In this document: positions 8,841-17,588 of the stretch, piece after piece | Numbering within the stretch: position 1 is the stretch's first letter | Layout of the letters: each line of letters begins with the position of its first letter | Assembly (NCBI GenBank): GCA_038400315.1 | Contig: CP151667.1 | Coordinates: forward strand, 4,909,174-4,973,173 | Length of the DNA stretch: 64,000 nt | Origin: Isosphaeraceae bacterium EP7 | GTDB lineage: Bacteria; Planctomycetota; Planctomycetia; Isosphaerales; Isosphaeraceae | Reading direction: 5' to 3' | The notes under the pieces: generated by a model | What the model was told of the DNA's origin: nothing | Seen by the model: the letters and a program-made list of their open reading frames with translations, nothing else | Databases searched by the model: none | Made by a program: the position numbers and the translations under genes

Positions 8841-9422
8841 CGCAGGCTCCCCCTCCATCGACCGAGACCCCGCTCGAACGCCGTCGACATGCCCGAAGGC
8901 TCGTCGCAGACGCTCTCGCTCGGCGCAAAGAACGGACAGGTCACGCGAGGGAAGTTGAGGTCGGCCGGGACGGCCTGGCCTCATCGTTCCATCGCCCGGG
9001 CAGAGTTCCTCGGCCGATCTCCGAATGCCCTCAAATCGCACATCCAGGGGATGCCGCCTCGAGAAACTCGGTGCAAGCCAGGAAATAAGGGCCGGTCGAC
9101 GCGGGACGCTCTTGGCGCGGGTGTCGGGTCGCAGGATGTTCATCGTTCACGCCGTTTCGTGGTGCCGGGCAACGCCCGGTCCCTCGTCGCGGCGAACCAG
9201 TCGTTCGGGCAGCACCCATTCGCTAAGGTCATCCGGGAAGACCCGGTCGGCCTTGCTGGTTGGGCAGACCGCCTCGTCGGAGGCCGGTCGCTGAACCATA
9301 GCCGATGATCCCCCGGTTGCAAAAAAATGAGGCCGATTTCTAGAATATGATTGACCTTATGACAAAAAGGTGCCCGCGAACCTTGCCCAGTCATCAATCT
9401 TAACGAGGACGTTTCATCCGTC
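8841..9422. other. Intergenic region between divergent genes, no gene seen
   Basis: These roughly 580 bases separate the divergent lipoprotein and glycosyltransferase genes. Open frames here have no ribosome site, no recognisable motif and implausible composition. The left part is ordinary GC-rich sequence. The last 120 bases are clearly richer in A and T and contain a good promoter for the glycosyltransferase pair. I saw no tRNA-like fold or repeat. Confidence 0.6.
9317..9346 (+). promoter_or_regulatory. Sigma-70 type promoter for the glycosyltransferase pair
   Basis: TTGCAA at 9317-9322 and TAGAAT at 9341-9346 are separated by 18 bases. Both hexamers are close to consensus and lie in an A/T-rich patch about 75 bases before the ATG at 9423. 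This is one of the best matches to a housekeeping promoter in the window. It is a visual call only. Confidence 0.5.
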
Positions 9423-10766
9423 ATGATCCCCCAAATCGGCACGACCCGGCCCGCAAGCCTCAAAACACGCGGCTGGACCTGGGGGGCGGCAATCGGGCTC
9501 TCCGCCCTGCTCTGGTTCTTCGTCGGAATTCCGGGCGAGGACGCGTTCGTCGACGAGTGGGCTTATGTCAGTCAGTCGTACTATGCCGATCTGTATCTCT
9601 CGGGGAACTGGGACGATCGGATGTGGCTGGACTACCCGGCCTATGACCTGCCCCCCCTGCCGAAGTACACGATCGGCCTCTCCCTGATGTCTCAGGGGTA
9701 CGCGCGTCCCAAGCGAGCCGCCGCGGTGGAGTGGTACCGGAACACGTCGTACGCCGCAGGGCCGCGATCGATGCTCATCGCCGCCCGCTGGCCAACCGCG
9801 GTGTTCGGAGCCTTCGGCTGCGTGGCCCTCTTCGCCCTGGGGAGCGTGGCCTTCGGGCGAGCCGTGGGCCTGGTCGCGGCAATCCTGCTGGCCTTGAATC
9901 CGCTCTACGCCTTGCACTCCCGCCGTGCCATGTCCGACGTGCCCGCGGAAGCCTTGATTCTGGCGACCGAAGCCCTGGCGCTCTTCCTGATCGTGCGAGC
10001 TGGACGATGGAGTCTCGCACGGTTCTTGGTCTGGGTTGGCGTGGGGATTCTCGGCGGGCTCGCGGTCCTTTCGAAGCTCAACGGATCGCTCGCTTTGATG
10101 ACCGTCGTGGCCTGGTCTGCGGCCGTCTTCTTCGTCCGGTCATGGCCCGCAGGTCGGAAATGGACCATCGCCTCGGCGACCGTGCTGGCGGGATGCGTCG
10201 GCCTGCTAACCTTCGCGCTGGGAAACCCATTCTTGACGGCCAACCCGGCGGTTCGGCTCGGCGGCGAGGATTCGAAGATCGCCGAGATGGGGATCATGCA
10301 GAGGGCACGCTACGTGGCCGACCATCGGGTCGGAGTCTCGAGCGGGGCCGCGAAGCAATTTCCCAACGACGCGCTGACGACCCTGCCGGCCAAGGTCTCG
10401 GTCATGTTGGTCCAGGGCCTGGGGCGTTTCGGTCCGTTCGGGCCTGCGCATTCCGACTCGACGAAGCGATTCGACCGGGCCCAGGACTGGGGTGCCCTGC
10501 CCTGGGGCTTCGGCTTGATGGTCGGGGCATTCTTCCTGATTCGACGGATCCTGGATGACCGATTAAACGGCCGGCCACCGACGGCGCTGCTCATCGCGGT
10601 CCAGGTTAGCCTCGCGGTGCTGGTCGTGACTGCGTTCATCCCGCTGGCCTGGGACCGCTATTTCTTGTCGATCCAGCCTTCGATGGCTCTGCTCGGAGCG
10701 CTCGGACTTTGCAGTCTCTACCGATGGCTGCGACCGAACGTCGTCGCCGGGAGTTTTCCCCGATGA
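9423..10766 (+). CDS. GT-C type glycosyltransferase (ArnT/PMT-like membrane protein)
   Basis: This 447-residue polytopic protein starts with a membrane segment (residues 20-34). An extracytoplasmic loop with GEDAFVDEWAYVSQSYY follows; Asp44-Glu45 sit where GT-C enzymes carry their acidic catalytic pair. The following segments (LNPLYALHSRRAMSDVPAEA) resemble the ArnT/PMT family (GT39/GT83 types), which transfer sugars from polyprenyl-phosphate carriers to lipids, glycans or proteins. About ten membrane spans are visible. Its stop overlaps the ATG of the next membrane protein (ATGA). Substrate unknown. Confidence 0.72.
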   Translation: MIPQIGTTRPASLKTRGWTWGAAIGLSALLWFFVGIPGEDAFVDEWAYVSQSYYADLYLSGNWDDRMWLDYPAYDLPPLPKYTIGLSLMSQGYARPKRAAAVEWYRNTSYAAGPRSMLIAARWPTAVFGAFGCVALFALGSVAFGRAVGLVAAILLALNPLYALHSRRAMSDVPAEALILATEALALFLIVRAGRWSLARFLVWVGVGILGGLAVLSKLNGSLALMTVVAWSAAVFFVRSWPAGRKWTIASATVLAGCVGLLTFALGNPFLTANPAVRLGGEDSKIAEMGIMQRARYVADHRVGVSSGAAKQFPNDALTTLPAKVSVMLVQGLGRFGPFGPAHSDSTKRFDRAQDWGALPWGFGLMVGAFFLIRRILDDRLNGRPPTALLIAVQVSLAVLVVTAFIPLAWDRYFLSIQPSMALLGALGLCSLYRWLRPNVVAGSFPR

Positions 10767-12259
10767 TCGCAGGCTGGTCGCGCCGCCCCGAGGTCTGGAC
10801 GTTCGTCATCCTGCTGGCCAGCTACGCCTGGTTCTGGCATGGCCGTGACTGGAATTCGGCTTCTCGGCTGATGCTGACGTACGCGATCGTCGACCGGGGG
10901 ACGATCGTCATCGATGGTCTTGACGACCAGACGCACGATATCGCGGTCTACCGCGGTCGGCATTACACGGACAAGATGCCCGGCTTCTCCGTGCTGGGGC
11001 TGGTCCCTTACTCGGCGGCACGATGGACCCTGGGCCTCCCGCCTCATCCGCTGGGAGTGAAAGGGTTTGCGTACTGGCCCGCGGATTACTGGGTGACGCT
11101 GGGAGTCTCGGGCCTGGCGACGGCGGCGATCGGGGCGTTGCTTGCCCGGCTGGCCCTTCGGATGGGGTGCGGGCCGCGGACTTCGGTGTTGGTCGGCCTG
11201 GGTTACGGGCTGGCAACGCCGGCGTACGTCTACGCGACAATGAGCTATGGCCATCAGCCGGCGGCGTTCGCCTTGCTGGCTTCGTTTCTGATCCTTCGAG
11301 GGGTGATCGGCGGCGCTACGACGTTGTGGCTGGCCACGGCCGGATTCCTGGCGGCTTATGCGTCGGTCATCGAGCTGCAAGTTGGCCCGGTCTCCGCGAT
11401 CCTGGGCCTGGACCTTGTGGTGCAGGTGATCGCACGCAGGAGGCCGGTCGGGGCCATGTTCGCATTCGGCGCCGGGGCGTTGATGCCGACGTTCTTACTG
11501 CTGGGCTACAACGCGGCAGCGTTCAGCTCGCCCTTCGACATGGGCTATTTCCACCTGATCACGGAGCAGTTCGCCAAGGTCCACAACAAGGAGAATCCGC
11601 TGGGCCTGACGCGGCCGGATTGGTCGGTCGCCACCAAGCTGCTCTGGGGGCCGACGCGCGGGATCTTCCGCACTGCCCCTATCTTGCTGCTGGCCACGCC
11701 GGGTGTGATCGTCCTCGTCCGCCGGCGGGCCTGGGCCTGGCTGCTCACGCCGATGCTCGTCTGCCTGTCCGTCTTCTGGGTCAACCTGAGCTATCCGGAA
11801 TGGACCGGCGGCTGGTCGACCGGGCCTCGCCTGCTGGTCCCCCTGCTGCCGTTCGGCATGATTCCGGTGGCCGCCTTACTCGCATGGGGCAAGCGACGCT
11901 GGACCTGGGCCGCTGCGGGGCTGGCGCTCCTAGGGGCCGTGATCGTCTTCTTGTATCAGGGAGTCGGGGGCCGCATCCCCAACCCGATCGAGAACCCATT
12001 CCTGGACGGTGTCTGGCCGCTCTGGAGCGGCAGGCCGATCCCCCCCTGGTCGTTCCACGGGAGGTTCGAGAAGACGGTAATCGACCTGGTCGCCCCCGGA
12101 TGGATTGCCGGGGTGGCGGAACGGGACCGCTGGATTGCGTTCGTCCCGCTGGTGGCGTTCCAGGTGCTCGCGATCGGCCTGATGGCCTGGTTTGTCCGCG
12201 TGCCCGGCGGTCAGGCGGCCGAGGTTCGGGAGTCGGAGACCTCGGCAAGCATCGGATAG
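10763..12259 (+). CDS. Polytopic membrane protein, probable GT-C glycosyltransferase partner
   Basis: The ATG at 10763 overlaps the preceding stop and gives 498 residues; the longer frame to 10709 lies within the upstream gene. The protein has about eleven hydrophobic spans. The first periplasmic loop is polar (NSASRLMLTYAIVDRGTIVI, then GRHYTDKMPG). A later loop TGGWSTGPRLLVPLLPFGM resembles loops in planctomycete proteins annotated as glycosyltransferase-like. I see no decisive catalytic residues. Coupling with the upstream GT-C enzyme suggests work on the same surface glycan. The last 49 bases overlap the convergent GT9 gene. Confidence 0.68.
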   Translation: MIAGWSRRPEVWTFVILLASYAWFWHGRDWNSASRLMLTYAIVDRGTIVIDGLDDQTHDIAVYRGRHYTDKMPGFSVLGLVPYSAARWTLGLPPHPLGVKGFAYWPADYWVTLGVSGLATAAIGALLARLALRMGCGPRTSVLVGLGYGLATPAYVYATMSYGHQPAAFALLASFLILRGVIGGATTLWLATAGFLAAYASVIELQVGPVSAILGLDLVVQVIARRRPVGAMFAFGAGALMPTFLLLGYNAAAFSSPFDMGYFHLITEQFAKVHNKENPLGLTRPDWSVATKLLWGPTRGIFRTAPILLLATPGVIVLVRRRAWAWLLTPMLVCLSVFWVNLSYPEWTGGWSTGPRLLVPLLPFGMIPVAALLAWGKRRWTWAAAGLALLGAVIVFLYQGVGGRIPNPIENPFLDGVWPLWSGRPIPPWSFHGRFEKTVIDLVAPGWIAGVAERDRWIAFVPLVAFQVLAIGLMAWFVRVPGGQAAEVRESETSASIG

Positions 12260-13287
12260 AGGGCGGCCCAGACGCGATCGGGGCTTAGCTCGCTCATGCA
12301 TTCGAGCCGGTCGCACGTTTTCACGAAGCTGGGGGCGCACCAGACGCAGCTCTGGATGCTCCGGGAACGCGGCCCGTACGGCCCAGTCTTCTCGGGGCTG
12401 GTGCAGGTGTAAATGCCCAGCACCCTTGCCCCCGCGGCGGCGGCCAGGTGGATCGGCCCTGTGTCGTTGGACAGGACGAGATCGGCCTCGGCCAGGACGG
12501 CCGTCAGGCGTGTGAGGTTCGTCGTCCCGCAGAGGTCGAGCAGTGGCAGGCCACGGAGTGATGCCGCGAGTTCGTCGACGAGGGGCCTGTCCTCGGGCGC
12601 GCCGACCGCGACGAGGCCGCACCCGAAGGTTTCGGAAGCCCGACGCGCCAGCTCGGCGAAATGGGCGGGGGGCCAGCGTTTGGTCAGCCAGCGTGCGCCC
12701 ACGTTCAGGACGAGTCGAGGGCCGGCGATCGGGGCGAGCGTCCTGTTGGCCCAGGCGCGATCGTCCTCGGGGCAGGCGACGCGAAATTTTGCCGGCGACT
12801 TGGGTGCCCCGAATGCGTGCGCGACGGCGAGCAGTTTGTCGACGACGTGGGTCGTGCCTGGTGGCGTGGCGACGGTCCGGTCATAGAATTGGGTCGCCCC
12901 TTCGCGGGCTTCGGCCAGGCCGACACGGACCGGGGCGCCGGTGGCCCAGGTCATGAGGCCTGAGCGGAGGAGGCCCTGGAGGTCGATGGCGACGTCGAAT
13001 CGCTTCGAACGCAACACACGACCGAACCCGGCGATCGAGGCCAGGCCTGCCGACGAAACCTTGGCGGCGGCGCGGTCGAACGGGATGACCTCGTCGAGCG
13101 CGGGGTGACCCTCCAGCAACCCGACGAGTGACCGGTTGACTACCCAGCTGATCCTCGCGGACGGCCAGAGAAGGCGGAGGGCTTCCAGCGCGGGAAGCGC
13201 GTGCACAACGTCGCCCAGGCTGCTGGGCTTGATGAGGCAGACGCGCTCGGGTCTGAGGGTGTCCAGCGGCAGTCTCGGTCTCGGCAC
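12211..13287 (-). CDS. Glycosyltransferase family 9 (heptosyltransferase-like)
   Basis: The 358-residue protein fits the ADP-heptose:LPS heptosyltransferase family (GT9), cytoplasmic enzymes that extend lipopolysaccharide core. The N-terminal VCLIKPSSLGDVVHALPALEALR is the hallmark. The C-terminal half has LVLNVGARWLTKRWPP, the donor-site region DLVLSNDTGPIHLAAAAGARVLGIY, and a Cys-containing C terminus. The start is taken as the GTG at 13287 with GGGAG about 9 bases upstream; a longer frame to 14460 is only the shadow of the hydrolase gene. The 3' end overlaps the convergent membrane protein gene by 49 bases. Confidence 0.87.
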   Translation of the reverse strand: MPRPRLPLDTLRPERVCLIKPSSLGDVVHALPALEALRLLWPSARISWVVNRSLVGLLEGHPALDEVIPFDRAAAKVSSAGLASIAGFGRVLRSKRFDVAIDLQGLLRSGLMTWATGAPVRVGLAEAREGATQFYDRTVATPPGTTHVVDKLLAVAHAFGAPKSPAKFRVACPEDDRAWANRTLAPIAGPRLVLNVGARWLTKRWPPAHFAELARRASETFGCGLVAVGAPEDRPLVDELAASLRGLPLLDLCGTTNLTRLTAVLAEADLVLSNDTGPIHLAAAAGARVLGIYTCTSPEKTGPYGPRSRSIQSCVWCAPSFVKTCDRLECMSELSPDRVWAALYPMLAEVSDSRTSAA

Positions 13288-13377
13288 GGCGGGAACTCCC
13301 TTTCCCGGACCCAGGATCGCGGCGTACTTTACAAGTCGGACCTGAAACCGGCAACCCGAGGCCCAGCAGGGGAAACG

Positions 13378-14343
13378 ATGGGATCCTGGATCTTGAGCCT
13401 GAGCCTCGTCCTGATCGCAGCACCCCCCGCCGAGCGTGGCGTTGTCGCGTTCGTCCCCTTGAAGGCCGAAGCTTCGGTCCCCGAACGATTCCGGCTGGAA
13501 GCGGCGGAATTTCACTACGAGCTGGAAGGCTGGCAGGACGCCGGCCTGTACACGGTCGAACGCCTGCGGTTCCCGTCGCCGATCGTCACGCCCGACGAGG
13601 CGAATAACACGGTCCACGCCGAATATTTCAGGCCGAAGTCTCCGGGCAAGCACCCAGGGGTCGTCGTGTTGCATATCCTCGGGGCCGACTTCCCACTCTC
13701 CCGCTACCTGGCGGCCAGGCTGGCCGAGCGCGGAGTCGCGGCCCTGTTCGTCAAGCTGCCCTATTATGGCGAGCGTCGGCCGGTCGGCGGCGAGCAACGG
13801 CTGCTCTCGGCGAACGTGGACCGTTCGGTCCTGTCGATGCGACAGGGGGTGCTCGACGTCCGCAGGGCGGCAACCTGGCTGGCAAGCCGACCCGACGTCG
13901 AAGCGTCTCGCCTGGGTGTGACGGGGATCAGCTTGGGGGGGATCGTCTCTTCGCTGGTCGCGTCGGTTGATCCCAGCATCCATCGGGCGGCCCTTGTCAT
14001 GGCCGGTGGCAACCTCGCCGAGGCGCTCTGGAGCATGCCCGAGAGCCGGAAGGTGCGGGAGCTCTGGATCTCCGCAGGTCGTACCAAGGCCCAGCTCATC
14101 GAGGTCATGCGGCCGGTCGACCCGCTGACGACCGCTGCCGGCCTGATCGGCAAGCGAGTGGTGATGTTCGCCGGCAACGCCGACGAGGTGATCCCGCCTG
14201 ACTGCACCCGCGTGCTCTGGGAAGCGGCCGGCCGACCGCCGATCCGCTGGTACGATTGCGGCCATTACTCGGTGGCCGGATTCCTCCTCCCTGCCATCCG
14301 CGAGGTCGTCGATTTCTTCGCCGACGAACCGCCCAGCCCTTGA
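13378..14343 (+). CDS. Exported alpha/beta hydrolase (dienelactone hydrolase-like)
   Basis: The ATG at 13378 follows GGGGAAAC and begins a short signal peptide (MGSWILSLSLVLIAAPPAE). The 321-residue protein has the nucleophile elbow GISLGG with Ser185. The acid is probably Asp269 in GNADEVIP and the base His296 in CGHYSVA, so the catalytic triad is complete. The layout resembles dienelactone hydrolases or acetyl-xylan esterase-like enzymes. The substrate is unknown. It is divergent from the GT9 gene, with 90 bases between the starts. Confidence 0.85.
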   Translation: MGSWILSLSLVLIAAPPAERGVVAFVPLKAEASVPERFRLEAAEFHYELEGWQDAGLYTVERLRFPSPIVTPDEANNTVHAEYFRPKSPGKHPGVVVLHILGADFPLSRYLAARLAERGVAALFVKLPYYGERRPVGGEQRLLSANVDRSVLSMRQGVLDVRRAATWLASRPDVEASRLGVTGISLGGIVSSLVASVDPSIHRAALVMAGGNLAEALWSMPESRKVRELWISAGRTKAQLIEVMRPVDPLTTAAGLIGKRVVMFAGNADEVIPPDCTRVLWEAAGRPPIRWYDCGHYSVAGFLLPAIREVVDFFADEPPSP

Positions 14344-14422
14344 GCGAGCGGCAAGGAGGGTTAGGTCCGCGGTTTGCATTCGGGATAGGCCGCCCTCATC
14401 AAGACACAAGGGAGCCCCACCC

Positions 14423-14614
14423 ATGCCCGAACAAGAAGCCGCCGTGAACACGCAGGCCATGCCGACCGGTCAGCGGCTCGGTTGCACGAAATGCGGGTCG
14501 GAGATCGAGATTATCGTCCCCTGTACGTGCAAGCCGCCCGACCAGAAATTGAGCTGCTGCGGCCGGCCGATGAGCCGCCTGACGGGCAACTCGATCCATG
14601 TGAGCGTTGAGTGA
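14423..14614 (+). CDS. Desulforedoxin-like mini-protein with extra CxC
   Basis: This 63-residue protein has an AAGGGAG ribosome site 8 bases before its ATG. Its cysteines are C21-x2-C24, C34-x-C36 and C45-C46. The CxxCG near the start and the CCGRPM near the end match the metal site of desulforedoxin and of the desulfoferrodoxin N-terminal domain, where four Cys bind one iron. The CTC in the middle is an addition. It probably binds iron or zinc in the cytoplasm; no signal peptide is present. Electron transfer, metal storage or a structural zinc site are all possible. It stands alone between the hydrolase and the VOC gene. Confidence 0.78.
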   Translation: MPEQEAAVNTQAMPTGQRLGCTKCGSEIEIIVPCTCKPPDQKLSCCGRPMSRLTGNSIHVSVE

Positions 14615-14702
14615 GCGGGTTCGCGTTGCCTCCCGCCCGAATACGCGGTAAGGTCCGCCCCTCAAGGGGATTTCGGGACGAGTCGTCCTCGGGGAGACGG
14701 GC

Positions 14703-15113
14703 ATGAACGGACAGGTCACCAGCGTCTTCCTGTACTGCGAAGACGTGGTCAAGTCGATGGAGTTCTACAACGAGATCGTCGGGGCCGAGGTGGCCCAGGT
14801 GCACACCGAGGTCGAGGGGGGGCCGATCAGCCTGGCGATCCTTCGGATCGGTGCGTTTTCCCTGATGCTGCACCCGCAGGACGAGCACGCCGAGGAGTTC
14901 GACGGCAACCGGCTCGGCGTCGGTATCCACCTCCAGATCCGGGTCGACGACGTGGACGCCTTCTACCAGCACTGTCTGGACGAAGGCGCGATGCTCAGCG
15001 TCTCCGAGGAGCCCGTCGACCAGGCCTGGGGATGGCGTGAATTTGCCTTGCGCGACCCCGATGGCTTCGTCTGGTCCATCTATCAGGACAAATCCGACGG
15101 CCAGTGGACCTGA
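14703..15113 (+). CDS. VOC-superfamily (glyoxalase/bleomycin resistance-like) protein
   Basis: The 136-residue protein has the paired beta-alpha-beta-beta-beta modules of the vicinal oxygen chelate superfamily. The start VTSVFLYCEDVVKSMEFYNEIVG is typical of PhnB/glyoxalase-like members. The second module contains LQIRVDDVDAFYQHCLDEGA and ends FALRDPDGFVWSIYQ, the common VOC closing motif. A GGGGAGA ribosome site precedes the ATG. The family includes metal-dependent isomerases, dioxygenases and resistance proteins; nothing here fixes the reaction. Confidence 0.85.
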   Translation: MNGQVTSVFLYCEDVVKSMEFYNEIVGAEVAQVHTEVEGGPISLAILRIGAFSLMLHPQDEHAEEFDGNRLGVGIHLQIRVDDVDAFYQHCLDEGAMLSVSEEPVDQAWGWREFALRDPDGFVWSIYQDKSDGQWT

Positions 15114-15129
15114 ACCTGCCGACGACTTC

Positions 15130-15873
15130 TCAGCGGGGCCGTCCGAACGAATTGAAGATCGAGGCGGCCCCGACCAGTCCGGCCGTTTCGATTCTCAGGA
15201 TCGTCGGACCGAGTGTGATCGACTGCCATCCGAGCGACCCGGCGAGTTTCACCTCTTCGTCCGTGAAGCCCCCTTCCGGGCCGATCGCCAGGCAGGCGTC
15301 CGTCGGGAATGGCTCCAGAAGCGTCGCCACGTTGACCCCGCCTGGATCGGCCAGCAGGCGCGTGGCCCCGGCGTTCGATCGGGCGAACTCAGCCCAAGGG
15401 GTCGGAGCATCGATCTTCATGAGCCGGTTCCGACCGCACTGCTTGCAGGCCTCGATGACCGTCCGACGCAGCCGATCGAGCTTGGTCGAGCGCGGATCGA
15501 CCACCGAACGCGTCGTCACCAGCGGCACGAGCCGATCGACTCCGAGTTCGGTGGCCTTCTCGACGAGCCAGTCGATCCGATCTCCCTTGGGGATGGCCGT
15601 CGCGAGCGTGAGCCTCGGCACCGGGATTCGGTCGGGGATCGGTTCCGGGAGCACCTCCAGGTCGACCCGTTCCTTACCCAGGCCAACGATCCGCGCGGAG
15701 TACGCGGCGCCCTGCCCATCGAAGAGATCGACGAGGTCGCCCACCTCGGCGCGACGGACGCGGGCCAGGTGGCGTGCCTCGTCGCCGCCGAGAGTCAGTT
15801 TGCCAGGCTGGAGAGGATCCGGGACATAAGCTCGGTCGTGCAAAGGTCTTTCGCTCCCCAGGATCGGCGTCAT
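15130..15873 (-). CDS. rsmE: 16S rRNA m3U1498 methyltransferase RsmE
   Basis: RsmE uses S-adenosylmethionine to methylate N3 of U1498 in 16S rRNA. The 247-residue protein has the N-terminal PUA-like part with HLARVRRAEVGDLVDLFDG, followed by the SPOUT domain with GDRIDWLVEKATELGVDRLVP. It carries the conserved CKQCGRN segment and the knot motifs LAIGPEGGFTDEE and LGPTILRIETA. The length and order are those of the family. It converges on the VOC gene with a 16-base gap. Confidence 0.95.
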   Translation of the reverse strand: MTPILGSERPLHDRAYVPDPLQPGKLTLGGDEARHLARVRRAEVGDLVDLFDGQGAAYSARIVGLGKERVDLEVLPEPIPDRIPVPRLTLATAIPKGDRIDWLVEKATELGVDRLVPLVTTRSVVDPRSTKLDRLRRTVIEACKQCGRNRLMKIDAPTPWAEFARSNAGATRLLADPGGVNVATLLEPFPTDACLAIGPEGGFTDEEVKLAGSLGWQSITLGPTILRIETAGLVGAASIFNSFGRPR

Positions 15874-15943
15874 TCGAGGCGGCTGCGGAGTATCGTACCG
15901 AGGATCGTAGGACGCGGGGAACAGACCGCCGGGAGAGTCCTCG

Positions 15944-16723
15944 ATGAGCGAATCAGGATGGAGCGAGTGGGGCCTGAAACGCGATCCGTTTCAGGGGTCG
16001 GGGACCTGCTACGTGCCGACTTCCACGCACGAGGAGGCCATCGCCCGAATCCGTTACGCCGTCGAGACCGGCCTGCGTCGTGTCTGCGTCCGTGGCGAGG
16101 AAGGCCTGGGGAAATCCAGGGTCCTTGAGCGTGCAATGGCCGAAGTGAGGCATCCCACGAGGCGACTCATCCGAATTGGCGCCGGTCATTCCCCGGCCGA
16201 TTGTCTCCGACGTCTCGCGGAGTCGCTTGTCGGGGTAATGCGTCTGGCTTCCAACGCTCAGGACGACTGGTCAACTTTGAGACAGGCCTTGGAGCGTTGC
16301 CGTCGCCAGGGGTTACGCGTCATCATCGCCGTTGACGAGGATGAGCGACTTGCCGAGATCGGGGCGGCAGCCGACTTCTGGCGAGGCCTGGAACAGGCCG
16401 GAACAGGGCTGACCGTCGTGAATTCAGGTCGTTCATCGGAGGAGACTTCCGGCGACGATCAGGCCGATCTGATCGCTCGCATTGCCCCCCTGGGATTTCA
16501 GGAGGCGGCCGGATATCTGGTCGAGAAGCTGGGTCGAGGAGGCCGTTCGGCGGAGACCTTCACCCACGGTGCCCTCGTGGCCCTGCATGGAACCTCGGGC
16601 GGAAACCCCCGCAGGCTCGAACGGCTGGCGTCCCTGGCCATGCTGGCGACGAGCCACCAGCGACTGAAGCTCGTCGAGCGGGATTCGGTCGATCAGCTCA
16701 CACGGCCCGGCTTGGTCGCCTGA
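15944..16723 (+). CDS. ExeA/GspA-like AAA ATPase
   Basis: The 259-residue protein begins with WGLKRDPFQGSGTCYVPTSTH and EEAIARIRYAV, the usual opening of ExeA-type ATPases associated with secretion or transposition. The Walker A motif GEEGLGKS (about residues 51-58) is intact and LRVIIAVDEDERL is the Walker B region. A sensor-like GGNPRRLERL comes later. No peptidoglycan-binding or transposase domain and no type II secretion genes are nearby, so the partner is unknown. The protein is probably cytoplasmic. Confidence 0.8.
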   Translation: MSESGWSEWGLKRDPFQGSGTCYVPTSTHEEAIARIRYAVETGLRRVCVRGEEGLGKSRVLERAMAEVRHPTRRLIRIGAGHSPADCLRRLAESLVGVMRLASNAQDDWSTLRQALERCRRQGLRVIIAVDEDERLAEIGAAADFWRGLEQAGTGLTVVNSGRSSEETSGDDQADLIARIAPLGFQEAAGYLVEKLGRGGRSAETFTHGALVALHGTSGGNPRRLERLASLAMLATSHQRLKLVERDSVDQLTRPGLVA

Positions 16724-16826
16724 GCGTCTCTAGCGATAGCGAGTCGAGACCGGTTAGGATGCATGGAACTCAGGGGCTGTCGCGGATGACGGACCCGGTG
16801 GCCAACATGGGACTGGGCGGTTCAGG

Positions 16827-17372
16827 ATGACTCAACACGCGACGACCGTTCCGCTTCGTGACCCGGCGAAGGCCGCGGTCCTGGCCTGGCTCGTTCCGGG
16901 CCTGGGTCATGCCTATCAGGGCCGATACGGCAAGGCGGCGCTCTACGCGACGTGTATCCTGGGCCTCTACCTCACGGGGATGATCGTGGGTGAGTGGAAG
17001 ATGGGTTTCTGGACCTGGTCCACTCCCGTCTTCAACCCCGACAAGTTTCGGTGGCACTTCCTCGGCCAGTTCTGGGTCGGCTTGCCCGGCGCCTTGGGCC
17101 TGCTCCAGGCGACCTTGAGGCATTACGGTCACGAAGCCGTGATGGGCGGACTCTTTGCCGAGCCCACTCAGGCTATCATCAATGGGCAATACGCCCGACT
17201 CGGCAAGCTGGTTGAGATCAGCTCGATCTATACCGTCGTTGCCGGCCTGCTCAATATCCTGGCGATCTACGACGCATACGCAGGCCCGGCACATCAGGAC
17301 GACCCGGCCGCCGCCAGGGTCGATGAGAAGCCGGCGCCGATGGGCGGCCTGACCGCGGAGGCGACCCCTTGA
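16827..17372 (+). CDS. Small membrane protein (resembles DUF6677)
   Basis: The 181-residue protein has four probable membrane spans. It starts RDPAKAAVLAWLVPGLGHAYQGRYGKAALYA-like, a pattern also seen in TM2-type domains (PGLGH followed by a small basic loop). I believe it belongs with the planctomycete proteins annotated as DUF6677, but this is from memory. The tail after residue 155 is polar and Pro/Ala-rich. The stop TGA overlaps the ATG of the next gene by one base. Confidence 0.7.
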   Translation: MTQHATTVPLRDPAKAAVLAWLVPGLGHAYQGRYGKAALYATCILGLYLTGMIVGEWKMGFWTWSTPVFNPDKFRWHFLGQFWVGLPGALGLLQATLRHYGHEAVMGGLFAEPTQAIINGQYARLGKLVEISSIYTVVAGLLNILAIYDAYAGPAHQDDPAAARVDEKPAPMGGLTAEATP

Positions 17373-17560
17373 TGTTCGCCATGATTCATGTTTATTGGTT
17401 CGTCTTGCCCCTGGTGGCCGCCATCAGCCTGGTCTACTCCGCGTCGAGGCACGAAGATTGGCGACTGATCTGGGCCGGGGCGGGACGGCTCGCCGCGACG
17501 ATCCTGGGGATTCTCGTCGCGACGACCCTGATCCTGCTCTTCATCAATAGCCGCGTCTGA
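17372..17560 (+). CDS. 62-residue two-span membrane protein
   Basis: The ATG uses the last A of the upstream TGA stop. The product has two hydrophobic segments (IHVYWFVLPLVAAISLVY, then AATILGILVATTLILLF) joined by a basic loop with SRHEDWR. Its position and coupling suggest it works with the preceding membrane protein. No family recognised. An in-frame TTG three bases upstream is a possible alternative start. Confidence 0.65.
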   Translation: MFAMIHVYWFVLPLVAAISLVYSASRHEDWRLIWAGAGRLAATILGILVATTLILLFINSRV

Positions 17561-17588
17561 AACCGGCTTCGAACACGTTGCCCCGGCC

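Noticed and set aside
8100-9308. A 402-residue rightward frame
   Set aside because: It is mostly Arg/Gly runs antisense to the lipoprotein-like gene, with no motif.
9395-9406. The 12-base string CAATCTTAACGA, also at 29966-29977, both shortly before a start codon
   Set aside because: A shared 12-mer is expected by chance in 64 kb, and the two downstream genes are unrelated.
9140-9463. A 107-residue leftward frame across the glycosyltransferase promoter
   Set aside because: It has no ribosome site or motif and would run antisense through the clear promoter at 9317-9346.
12211-14460. A 749-residue leftward frame
   Set aside because: Only the part from the GTG at 13287 has GT9 motifs; the upstream part is antisense to the alpha/beta hydrolase gene and has no ribosome site or fitting composition.
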